Source of the DNA: JBKPFU01 sp046728975
GTDB taxonomy: Bacteria; Actinomycetota; Thermoleophilia; Gaiellales; Gaiellaceae
Direction of reading: 5' to 3'
Length of the DNA: 64,000 bases
Assembly (NCBI GenBank): GCA_046728975.1
Contig: JBKPFU010000073.1
Location: 14,371 to 78,370 of the forward strand
Position numbers and translations under genes: made by a program. The notes beneath the pieces are model-generated. The model was not told the DNA's origin. It worked only from the letters and a program-made list of their open reading frames with translations, and ran no database searches. Below, piece by piece: positions 31,598 through 39,278 of this stretch (positions within the stretch are counted from its first letter, which is position 1; each line of letters begins with the position of its first letter).

Positions 31598-33799
31598 ATG
31601 ACCGTTCTCGAGGCCGGCGAGAAGCATCAGGAGCTTCTGGCGGAGCTGATCGCCGATGTCTCGGCGTACAACCCGGATCTCGACAAAGACCTGCTCACGC
31701 GGGCATTTACGTTCGCGGCGCGCGCCCATGAGGGCCAGCAGCGGCGGTCCGGCGAGGATTTCATCCAGCACCCGTGGTCGGTCGCAAAGATCTGCGCCGA
31801 GCTGCGGCTCGACGAGCAGACGATCGCCGCTGCGTTGCTGCACGACGTGGTCGAGGACACGGACACCGACTCCAAGGAGCTCCGGGCAGAGTTCGGCGAC
31901 GAGATCGCGCAGCTTGTCGAGGGCGTCACAAAGCTGACGCGGATTCAGTTCCAAAGCCGCGAACAGGCCGAGGCCGAGAACTACCGGAAGATGATCGTGG
32001 CGATGGCCGAGGACCCTCGGGTGATGCTGATCAAGCTCGCCGACCGCCTGCACAACATGCGCGCGATCGAGTACCTGGGCAAGCAGAAGCAGCTGCAGAA
32101 GGCGCGGGAGACGCTCGAGGTCTACGCCCCGCTGGCGCACCGGCTCGGGATCCACGCGATGAAGTGGGAGCTCGAGGACCTCGCGTTCGAGCGCCTGCAC
32201 CCACGCAAATACGACGAGATCAAGACGATGGTCGCCGAGCGGCGCGCCGAGCGCGAGGAGCGCGTGAACGAGGCGGCGGCCGTACTGCAGAAGGAGCTCG
32301 AGAAAGTCGACATCCCGGCCGAGATCTCGGGCCGCGCAAAGCACTTCTTCTCGATCTACGACAAGATGACCAAGAAGGGCCGCGAGTTCAACGAGATCTA
32401 CGACCTGACGGCGCTGCGCGTGATCGTCGAGCGCTCAGGCGACGAGGGCACGCGCGACTGCTACGGAGCGCTCGGCCTGATCCATGCACTTTGGAAGCCC
32501 ATGCCCGGCCGCTTCAAGGACTACATCGCGATGCCGAAGGTGAACGGCTATCGCGCGCTACACACGACCGTGATCGGGCCGCAGGGTGTCCCGCTCGAGA
32601 TCCAGGTGCGGACGCGCGAGATGCACCGGACCGCCGAGCTCGGGATCGCTGCGCACTGGCGGTTCGACAAGCGGGGCCGCAAGGTCGCCGACGACGAGTG
32701 GCTCGAGTGGGTCAAGCAGCTGACGGACTCGGCCAAGGACGAGGCAGACCCGCTCGAGTTCATGAAGGCGACGCAGCGCGACTTCTTCGACGAGGAGGTC
32801 TTCGTCTTCACGCCGAAAGGCGAGCTGAAGACGCTGCCGGCCGGCGCCACTCCCATCGACTTCGCATATGCGGTGCACACGGACGTCGGCCACCGTACCG
32901 TCGGCGCCAAGATCAACGGCCGGATCGTCCCGCTCCACTACCGCCTGAAGAGCGGCGACCGAGTCGAGATCCTGACCTCGAAGGCGGGCCGGGGCCCGTC
33001 GCGCGACTGGCTCTCGCTCGCTGCCTCCTCTCGCGCACGGAACAAGATCCGCCAGTGGTTCTCGCGCGAGACGCGTGAGGAGACCGAGAAGAAGGGCCGT
33101 GACGCGCTCGAGGAGGCGCTGAAGAAGCAGAAGCTGCCGTACCGGAAGATCGCCGGCTCGCCGCTCCTCGCGCAGGTGATCCGGGAGGCCGGCTTCAAGA
33201 AGGCGGAGGACTTCTACGTCGCGCTCGGCGCCGGCAAGCTCCAGCCCGGCCACATCGTCAACAAGGTGCTTCAGGGGCTGAAGACGACCGAGGTCGCGGC
33301 GGAGGAGGCCGTCCCGAAGGCTCCGAAGGCGCGGCGCGCAACCCCCGGCGACGCGCTCGGGATCAAGGTCAAGGGCGTCGAGGACGTCCTCGTCCGTCTC
33401 GCCAAGTGCTGCACGCCGGTCCCGGGCGACGAGATCGTCGGCTACATCTCTCTCGGCAAGGGGATCACGATCCACCGCGCCGACTGCTCCAACGTGAAGG
33501 CGCTGAAGCGAAACCCGGAGCGGTTCACGACCGTCGACTGGGACGGCGGCGCCAGCCAGAGCTTCCGCGTCCAGATCGCGGTCGACTCCTGGGATCGCCC
33601 GCGCCTCCTGGAGGACGTTGCCCGAACGTTCGCCGAGCACGGCGCCAACATCGTCGAGTATGGCGGTCACGTCGACGACCAGCTCGCCAAGAACTGGTAC
33701 GTCGCCGAGGTCGGGGATGTGAAGTCACTGCGCGGCCTGCTGACGGCGCTCCGCAACGTCGACGCCGTCTTCGACGCCTACCGCGTCACGCCGTCATAG
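31598..33799 (+). CDS. relA: Bifunctional (p)ppGpp synthetase/hydrolase RelA/SpoT (Rel)
   Basis: 733 residues. The HD hydrolase domain carries H in RAHEGQQRRSGEDFIQHP and HD in ALLHDVVEDT. The synthetase domain carries RFKDYIAMPKVNGYRALHT. Then come TGS (VFVFTPKGELKTLPAGATP), a conserved-cysteine region (LAKCCTPVPGD) and a C-terminal ACT domain. Both catalytic centres look intact, as expected for the single Rel enzyme of actinobacteria. It controls the stringent response. An adjacent methyltransferase follows directly. Confidence 0.97.
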   Translation: MTVLEAGEKHQELLAELIADVSAYNPDLDKDLLTRAFTFAARAHEGQQRRSGEDFIQHPWSVAKICAELRLDEQTIAAALLHDVVEDTDTDSKELRAEFGDEIAQLVEGVTKLTRIQFQSREQAEAENYRKMIVAMAEDPRVMLIKLADRLHNMRAIEYLGKQKQLQKARETLEVYAPLAHRLGIHAMKWELEDLAFERLHPRKYDEIKTMVAERRAEREERVNEAAAVLQKELEKVDIPAEISGRAKHFFSIYDKMTKKGREFNEIYDLTALRVIVERSGDEGTRDCYGALGLIHALWKPMPGRFKDYIAMPKVNGYRALHTTVIGPQGVPLEIQVRTREMHRTAELGIAAHWRFDKRGRKVADDEWLEWVKQLTDSAKDEADPLEFMKATQRDFFDEEVFVFTPKGELKTLPAGATPIDFAYAVHTDVGHRTVGAKINGRIVPLHYRLKSGDRVEILTSKAGRGPSRDWLSLAASSRARNKIRQWFSRETREETEKKGRDALEEALKKQKLPYRKIAGSPLLAQVIREAGFKKAEDFYVALGAGKLQPGHIVNKVLQGLKTTEVAAEEAVPKAPKARRATPGDALGIKVKGVEDVLVRLAKCCTPVPGDEIVGYISLGKGITIHRADCSNVKALKRNPERFTTVDWDGGASQSFRVQIAVDSWDRPRLLEDVARTFAEHGANIVEYGGHVDDQLAKNWYVAEVGDVKSLRGLLTALRNVDAVFDAYRVTPS

Positions 33800-33807
33800 C
33801 CGAGCCG

Positions 33808-34545
33808 ATTCATCCCGTCGCGCTCGGGTTCAGCGCCGCCGCCGACGCGTACGAGCGCGGCCGGCCGGACTATCCGCAGGACGCGATCGACTGGCTGAGC
33901 CGCCGTCTCGGTCTCGCCCCCGGGAAAACCGTGGTCGACCTTGCGGCCGGCACCGGCAAGCTGACCCAGCAGCTCGTCCCGACGGGCGCCACGGTGATTG
34001 CGGTGGAGCCGCTCGACGAGATGCGGGCAAAGCTCGAGCAGGCGCTGCCGGACGTCGAGGCGCTGTCGGGAACGGCCGAATCGATGCCGCTTCCGGGCGC
34101 GTCCGCCGACGGCGTCACGGTCGGCCAGGCGTTCCACTGGTTCGACGTTGACGCGGCGCTCGCGGAGATCCATCGCGTTCTGCGCGCGGGCGGCGCGCTG
34201 GCCCTGATCTGGAACAGCCGCTCGGTCGACGATCCTCTGCACGAGGCGATCGACGAGCTCCTCGCGCCGTACCGGCAAGAGACCCCGAGCGAGCGGGAGC
34301 GCCGCTGGCGGGGAGAATTCGAGCGCTCGCCGCTGTTCGGGCCGCTGGAGGAATGGACGTTCCCGCACGTGCAGCGGGTCGATCGGCAGGGCCTCGCGGA
34401 CCGCTTCGCCTCGGTTAGCTTCATCGCTGCGCTGCCAGAAGACGAGCGCTCCGAACTGCTCGAAAAGCTCGTCGCGCTCGCCGGCGATCGGGAGGTCGTG
34501 GACCTTCCCTACAACACGGACGTCTTCGTAGCCACACGCATGTAG
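33808..34545 (+). CDS. Class I SAM-dependent methyltransferase; start codon non-standard
   Basis: About 245 residues. The N-terminus HPVALGFSAAADAYERGRPDY and motif I VVDLAAGTGKLTQQL, followed by VTVGQAFHWFDVDAALAEI, are characteristic of a common small-molecule methyltransferase family. There is no ATG, GTG or TTG ahead of the conserved N-terminus. ATT 33808 or ATA 33796, whose last two bases overlap the relA TAG, are the only candidates near it. Substrate unknown. It may be translated by coupling to relA. Confidence 0.82.
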   Translation: MHPVALGFSAAADAYERGRPDYPQDAIDWLSRRLGLAPGKTVVDLAAGTGKLTQQLVPTGATVIAVEPLDEMRAKLEQALPDVEALSGTAESMPLPGASADGVTVGQAFHWFDVDAALAEIHRVLRAGGALALIWNSRSVDDPLHEAIDELLAPYRQETPSERERRWRGEFERSPLFGPLEEWTFPHVQRVDRQGLADRFASVSFIAALPEDERSELLEKLVALAGDREVVDLPYNTDVFVATRM

Positions 34546-34584
34546 GAAAGCGTGGTTCGTCGGCCGCGGCGAACCATTCGGACC

Positions 34585-34637
34585 CCTCGAACGAGGGATG
34601 ATCGTTCGAACGGGCGGGGTACCTCGAACGAGGGATG
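34585..34637 (+). repeat. Direct repeats of CCTCGAACGAGGGATG upstream of the metalloprotease
   Basis: Identical 16-mers at 34585-34600 and 34622-34637, each with the dyad CCTCG-AA-CGAGG, and between them the palindrome CGTTCGAACG. The array lies about 185-240 nt before the start at 34822 and looks like a multi-site operator. The regulator is unknown. Confidence 0.45.
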
Positions 34638-34821
34638 GCGCGCCGCTCGGATGCGACTACAACGAGACGTAGGGGAGAGGGTCCACGCAAAAGCTGCGGC
34701 GCCCGTCCTTCGTCTTCGAGGACGGCGAGGGCGGGCGCCCGGCGCGTGGTGCGGCCCATTGACAACGTTCGCCGATCGTTCCAGACTTCGTGCGCCGCAG
34801 TCCCCTACGAGGAGAGGGTCA

Positions 34822-35547
34822 ATGAAACGACTTGCTCTTGCCGTCGCGCTCGCGTGCGCAGCCGCCGCGGTCGCCGTCTCGCCGGCGCTGGCGAACCATT
34901 CGTGGAACGGCTACCACTGGGCGCGAACGGCGAACCCGTTCACGGTTCGGGTCGGCGACAACGTCTCGTCGAGCTGGGACCCGTACCTGGCGACGACGTC
35001 GACCGACTGGTCGAGGTCGAGCGTGCTCGATGCCCCGATCGTGGCCGGCCGAGCCAGGAACAAGAACTGTCGCCCGACGAGCGGGCGCATCGAGGTTTGC
35101 AACGGCGCCTACGGCCAGAACGGCTGGCTCGGCATCGCGCAGATCTGGCTCTCCGGAAGCCACATCGTCCAGGGCACGACGAAGGTGAACGACACCTACT
35201 TCGGGCTACCGGCGTACAACAACTCGGCGGAGAAGCAGCACGTGATGTGCCAGGAGGTGGGTCACGACTTCGGGCTCGACCATCAGGACGAATCCGGAAT
35301 CTCGTTGAACACCTGCATGGACTACTACCACAACACCAGCAGCTCGGACACGAAGTCGACGCACCCGAATCAGCACGACTACGACCAGCTCGAGGCCATC
35401 TACAGCCATCTCGATTCGACCTCGACCGTCGGGGGCGCGGCAGCCGCCCTTCTCGGCCTACCGAGCCACGAGTCGACGTTCACCGCGAATCTGCGCGGCG
35501 GCTACAAGCTGATCACGATCGTCCACTGGACGAACGCATACGTGTAG
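34822..35547 (+). CDS. Secreted metzincin-like protein with QEVGHxxGxxH motif
   Basis: 241 residues. Clear signal peptide MKRLALAVALACAAAAVAVS-PALA. The catalytic segment reads CQEVGHDFGLDHQDE, so the first zinc His of HExxHxxGxxH is Gln while the other ligands and the Met-turn-like TCMDYY remain. Paired cysteines (CRPTSGRIEVC, C...C around the motif) suggest an extracellular disulfide-bonded protein. I have the impression that this Q-for-H form recurs in related actinobacterial proteins; I cannot test it here. GAGGAGAGGG precedes the ATG. Confidence 0.78.
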   Translation: MKRLALAVALACAAAAVAVSPALANHSWNGYHWARTANPFTVRVGDNVSSSWDPYLATTSTDWSRSSVLDAPIVAGRARNKNCRPTSGRIEVCNGAYGQNGWLGIAQIWLSGSHIVQGTTKVNDTYFGLPAYNNSAEKQHVMCQEVGHDFGLDHQDESGISLNTCMDYYHNTSSSDTKSTHPNQHDYDQLEAIYSHLDSTSTVGGAAAALLGLPSHESTFTANLRGGYKLITIVHWTNAYV

Positions 35548-35590
35548 GAGCGATCTACGGCGGCGGGCCTCCAGGTGGGCTCGCCGCCGC

Positions 35591-36061
35591 CTAACGAGGC
35601 ACCGCGAGCTCTAGGTCTTCGCCCTCGAACGCCCGGATCGCCTCCTTGTACCAGTCGGGAATCGGGGCGGCGCGGCGCTCTTCGAGATCGATGAGCACCA
35701 GTGTCTGCGTCGCGGTCACCATCAGCACGTCGTCTTCGACGCGGTAGGTGGCGAGCTCATAGGTCGCGCTCGTCCGCCCGATGCGCGCGATCCGGATGAA
35801 GACCTCCAGGAGGTCGTCGAATACGGCCGGGGCGAAGTAGTCGACCGTCGAAGCGCGCATCACGAACTGGCGCTCGCCCGCGTGCTCCGGCAGCAGGCCC
35901 AGATGGCGGTGGTACTCGACGCGAGCCGTATCGAAGTAGGGCATGTAGCGCCCGTAGTAGACGATCCCCTGCGCATCGGTGTCCGAGAAGCCGACCCGCG
36001 TGAACGCGGACAGCTTGAAGGGCGGCTTGCGATCGGTTTCCTGCCCGAGCTCGAGCGTCAC
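35591..36061 (-). CDS. Acyl-CoA thioesterase, hotdog fold (4HBT type)
   Basis: 156 residues. The signature FSDTDAQGIVYYGRYMPYFD near residue 25-44 gives the catalytic Asp of the 4-hydroxybenzoyl-CoA thioesterase group, followed by MRASTVDYFAPAVFDDLLEV. It hydrolyses an acyl-CoA of unknown chain type. The GTG start overlaps the P1-peptidase stop by 4 nt, making it the third gene of the phosphomutase-peptidase-thioesterase chain. Confidence 0.9.
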   Translation of the reverse strand: MTLELGQETDRKPPFKLSAFTRVGFSDTDAQGIVYYGRYMPYFDTARVEYHRHLGLLPEHAGERQFVMRASTVDYFAPAVFDDLLEVFIRIARIGRTSATYELATYRVEDDVLMVTATQTLVLIDLEERRAAPIPDWYKEAIRAFEGEDLELAVPR

Positions 36062-37080
36062 CGGTGCAGGACCTCAGTGAGGGTCTCGGCATCGAGCCCG
36101 TAGACGGTCGCACCGCCACGGCCCGTCATCGTCTCGGCCGCGAGCAGCGCGTTCACGATCGCCTCCTCGGTCCCCTCGATCGCAGCGTAGAAGAGCCCGT
36201 TCATCCGCTCGTTCGGCAGCATCGCCAGAGGAACGGTCCCGTGGTCGGCGCCGAGACCCTCGTTTCCGGTGGCGAACGCGAGGATGAAGTCGCCGCTCGA
36301 GTCCTCGCCGGCGCTGCCGGTTCGCCCGATCCCGAGCGCGCACCTCTGCGCCAGCCTCTCGCACTGGTGCGCGAGGAGCGGCGCATCGGTTGCAGCGACG
36401 ACGATGATCGATCCGGCGCCGGCGTCTTCTCGCGGCGGCAGTGGAACCACGTCCTTCCCGAGCCGTTGCCCGACGGGGACGCCGTCGATCTGCAGTCGGT
36501 CGCGGCGGCCGTGGTTCGCCTGGACGAGCACGCCGACAGTGAACGCGTCCACCACGCGAGAGGCCGTTCCGATCCCGCCTTTGAACCCGTGCGAGATCAT
36601 CCCGGTCCCGCCCCCGACCGCTCCCTCGGCGACGGGGCCGTCGGAGGCTTCGTCCAGTGCGGCAAAGACGTGCTCGCTTCGGACGTGCATCCGGGCGATG
36701 TCGTTGAGCAGGCCGTCGTACGTCTCGCCGACGACCGGCAGATGCCACTCGGCGCGGCTCTCCTTGGCCGCCGCTGAGACGAGCGCGTCGCGGACGACGC
36801 CGACCGAGAAGGTGTTCGTGATCGCGATCGGCGTCGTAAGGAAGCCAGACTCCCGGATCCACTCGAGCCCTGTCACCTCGCCGTTGCCGTTCAGGCGGTG
36901 CGCGGCCGCGAACCAGCGCTCGCCGGCTGTGCCCGGCACGATGACGGTGACTCCGGTGCGCACGTCGTCCCCCTCGACGAGGGTCGTGTGGCCGACGCGC
37001 ACTCCGGCGACATCGGTGATCGCGTTCAGCGGGCCCGCCTCGAGCGAGCCGATCTCGATCCCGAGCTCGCGCGCTCTCAC
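36058..37080 (-). CDS. P1-family peptidase (DmpA/BapA-like aminopeptidase)
   Basis: 340 residues from GTG 37080, which overlaps the phosphomutase stop. Begins LNAITDVAGVRVGHTTLVEGD as in the DmpA family. The autoproteolytic site is the Gly-Ser of AGSIIVVAATDAPLLAHQ, where Ser becomes the N-terminal nucleophile of the beta chain. Homologues act on D-amino-acid amides or beta-peptides; the substrate here is unknown. Self-cleavage would yield about 240- and 100-residue chains. Confidence 0.9.
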   Translation of the reverse strand: MRARELGIEIGSLEAGPLNAITDVAGVRVGHTTLVEGDDVRTGVTVIVPGTAGERWFAAAHRLNGNGEVTGLEWIRESGFLTTPIAITNTFSVGVVRDALVSAAAKESRAEWHLPVVGETYDGLLNDIARMHVRSEHVFAALDEASDGPVAEGAVGGGTGMISHGFKGGIGTASRVVDAFTVGVLVQANHGRRDRLQIDGVPVGQRLGKDVVPLPPREDAGAGSIIVVAATDAPLLAHQCERLAQRCALGIGRTGSAGEDSSGDFILAFATGNEGLGADHGTVPLAMLPNERMNGLFYAAIEGTEEAIVNALLAAETMTGRGGATVYGLDAETLTEVLHR

Positions 37081-38423
37081 GCGCGGATGACCTCGAGCAC
37101 CTCGTCTCGCTTTTTCTCCATCAGGTCGCGCGAGCGGGCTTCGAGGTTGAGGCGCAGCAGGGGCTCCGTGTTGGAAGGGCGCACGTTCATGTGCCAATCG
37201 TTTGCGTCGACGGAGATCCCGTCCAGCTCGCTGACGTGCCCCTCTTTACCGAATCGCTCCCGGACCTCCTGGAGCTTGAGCCCGACGTCCGAGACCGGGG
37301 TGTTCAGCTCGCCGGTGATGAAGTAGTGCCCGCGGAACTCGTCCAGGATCTCCGACAGCTTGCGGTTCCTCTTCGAGACGAGCTCGAGCATGAGCAGGAA
37401 TGGAATGACGCCCGAGTCGGCCTGCGAGAAGTTCCGGAAGTAGTAGTGGCCGGAGACCTCGCCGCCGAAGGCCGCGTCCTCCTCGCGCATCCGATGCTTG
37501 ATGAACGCGTGCCCGACGCGGTTCATCAGCGGCACGCCGCCGCCGCGCTCGATCGTCTCAGGAACGGCCCAGCTCGCCCGGACGTCGTAGATGATCTTCG
37601 CGCCCGGCTCCTTCTCGAGGACGGCCTCCGCGAGCAGCGCGGTCACGAAATCGCCCGGCACAAACTCGCCCGTGTCGTCGACGAAGAAGCAGCGGTCGGC
37701 GTCGCCGTCGAACGCGACGCCGAAGTCCGCGCCCTCCTCGAGCGTCTTGCGGACGATGAACTCGCGATTCTCGGGCAGCAGCGGGTTCGGCTCGTGGTTC
37801 GGGAATGTTCCGTCCGCCTCGAAGAAGAACGTCCGCGCCTCGACCGGCAGCCGCTGCAGCACCGGCGGCAGCATCGCCCCGGCCATCCCGTTCGCCGCGT
37901 CGATGACGACCCGCAGCGGCTTGACGGCCTCGACGTCGATGAAGGACAGGACCTTGTTGACGAAGGCCGGATAGACGTCCTCCTTTCGGACCCGTCCAGG
38001 GGTCTGACCCCCGGACGCGTCGAATCCGGCCAGGGCTCGGTCGCGGATGTCTAGCAGGCCCGAGTCGCCGCCGACGGGGAGCGCGCCCGCGCGGACGATC
38101 TTCATGCCGGTGTACTCCTTCGGGTTGTGCGAGGCGGTGACAGCGATCCCGCCGTCCAGCGCCCGGTCGCCGACGGCGAAATAGACCATCTCGGTCCCGA
38201 CCAGGCCGATGTCGTAGACGTCGGAACCTCCCTCTGAGCTTCCTCGGATGACTGCTTCTGCCATCGCCGGCGATGAAACCCTCATGTCGTGGCCGACCGC
38301 TACGGACCGAGGCTCGAAGACCTCCACGTAGGCGCGAGCAATGGCGTAGGCGCCCTCCTCGTCGAGCTCTGTCGGGTAGATCCCGCGGATGTCGTACGCC
38401 TTGAACACCTTCGGGTCGAGCAC
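37077..38423 (-). CDS. Phosphomannomutase/phosphoglucomutase
   Basis: 448 residues of the alpha-D-phosphohexomutase family: N-terminal FKAYDIRGIYP, catalytic serine loop VTASHNPKEY, metal loop FDGDADRC, sugar loop GEVSGHYYF and phosphate loop RPSNTEPL are all present. Interconverts hexose 6- and 1-phosphates for cell-envelope sugars. Within the loop DASGGQTPGRVRKED the DNA is the near-palindrome at 37994-38016, which also occurs outside genes at 54686, suggesting a repeat inserted in frame into a tolerant loop. GTG start with TACGAT 7 nt upstream. Confidence 0.95.
   Translation of the reverse strand: MLDPKVFKAYDIRGIYPTELDEEGAYAIARAYVEVFEPRSVAVGHDMRVSSPAMAEAVIRGSSEGGSDVYDIGLVGTEMVYFAVGDRALDGGIAVTASHNPKEYTGMKIVRAGALPVGGDSGLLDIRDRALAGFDASGGQTPGRVRKEDVYPAFVNKVLSFIDVEAVKPLRVVIDAANGMAGAMLPPVLQRLPVEARTFFFEADGTFPNHEPNPLLPENREFIVRKTLEEGADFGVAFDGDADRCFFVDDTGEFVPGDFVTALLAEAVLEKEPGAKIIYDVRASWAVPETIERGGGVPLMNRVGHAFIKHRMREEDAAFGGEVSGHYYFRNFSQADSGVIPFLLMLELVSKRNRKLSEILDEFRGHYFITGELNTPVSDVGLKLQEVRERFGKEGHVSELDGISVDANDWHMNVRPSNTEPLLRLNLEARSRDLMEKKRDEVLEVIRA
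37994..38016. repeat. 23-bp near-palindromic repeat inside the phosphomutase gene
   Basis: GTCCAGGGGTC-T-GACCCCCGGAC. The same 23-mer with A in the centre occurs at 54686-54708 in an intergenic space. Each arm is 11 nt with one mismatch. Probably a dispersed REP-like palindrome. Confidence 0.6.
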
Positions 38424-38430
38424 GGGTCGG

Positions 38431-38436
38431 ATCGTA
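38431..38436 (-). promoter_or_regulatory. -10 element TACGAT for the phosphomutase operon
   Basis: TACGAT on the minus strand ends 7 nt before the GTG at 38423. Leaderless spacing; drives the three overlapping genes 38423-35591. Confidence 0.5.
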
Positions 38437-38495
38437 TGGGAACCCCAAAGGCGCGGCCGGTGTAGGAAGATTGTTCTCGAGACGAAGGAGACGCG

Positions 38496-39209
38496 ATGCG
38501 AACGCTGCTGGCTGTCGCCGCGCTCGCGCTACTGGCGCCGGCGACGGCGTCTGCGAAAGAGCTCGTAAAGCTCCAGGTTTGCGGCGCCTCGGCCTGCACC
38601 GCGATCACGGACAAGGCGCTGCTGACCCGCATGGGCGAAGGCGGAGCGAGGGGGAACACGCCCGCGCTCGCCCCGTACTACAAGCTGATCTACACGATTG
38701 ACGTGCCACAGGACGAAGGTGTTCCGCCCACTTTCGAGACGTGGTACGTGCCGAGCGTCGGCATCCAGGGCTCCGGTCGCGACGAGAAGGGCTTCGCGAC
38801 CTGGTGGAAGCCGAATACCGAGTTCCGGGAGACGGTGGCGGCGGCGGCCACAGGCATCGAACCGTTCGCAAAGCCGCAGATCACCGAGGTGACGATCGGC
38901 GGCAAGGCGGTTGCGCGGCCCGCCACCTACGAGCGGCTGCTCACCCTCAACGCGCGCCGTGGCTGGCGTGCAATCCGTGACTGGAAGAAGGTCTGGTTCG
39001 TCACGGATCGCCAGAGCCCGTGGTCGGACGGCGCGGCCCTCCGCTATTCGCCAAAGCGGGGCTACATCCACCGCGACGGCAGGACGATGGTGCTGCCGAA
39101 GGCCGTCGCCTCACGGATGCGCTCCGCGGCGGCGCTGAGCGGCGGCGCAATCGCCTGCGGATTCGTCTTCGCCGGCTTGCTCGCGTTCCGACTCCGGCGG
39201 CGCGGCTAA
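38496..39209 (+). CDS. Exported, C-terminally anchored protein of unknown function
   Basis: 237 residues: signal peptide MRTLLAVAALALLAPATASA, an extracellular domain with one early cysteine pair (VCGASACTAI), and a C-terminal membrane span SGGAIACGFVFAGLLAFRL followed by RRRG. The layout is that of a wall-facing anchored protein. A conserved tryptophan-rich core (TWYVPSVGIQG, FATWWKP) suggests a real domain, but I do not recognise it. AAGGAG lies 7 nt before the ATG. Confidence 0.72.
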   Translation: MRTLLAVAALALLAPATASAKELVKLQVCGASACTAITDKALLTRMGEGGARGNTPALAPYYKLIYTIDVPQDEGVPPTFETWYVPSVGIQGSGRDEKGFATWWKPNTEFRETVAAAATGIEPFAKPQITEVTIGGKAVARPATYERLLTLNARRGWRAIRDWKKVWFVTDRQSPWSDGAALRYSPKRGYIHRDGRTMVLPKAVASRMRSAAALSGGAIACGFVFAGLLAFRLRRRG

Positions 39210-39227
39210 AAAGGGCACGAAAAATCG

Positions 39228-39265
39228 CGACGAGCGGGGCATTTCGGCGCCCCGCTCGTCGTTTC
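39228..39265 (+). terminator. Rho-independent terminator
   Basis: A 13-bp stem CGACGAGCGGGGC/GCCCCGCTCGTCG with an 8-nt loop (39241-39248) followed by TTTCT. Ends the anchored-protein gene and isolates the cyclase gene, whose -10 box starts one base later. Confidence 0.8.
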
Positions 39266-39271
39266 TAGACT
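39266..39271 (+). promoter_or_regulatory. -10 element TAGACT for the second cyclase gene
   Basis: TAGACT, then 7 nt, then GTG 39279. The ATG at 39273 is only 1 nt from the box, so the GTG is the better leaderless start. Confidence 0.5.
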
Positions 39272-39278
39272 TATGGCC

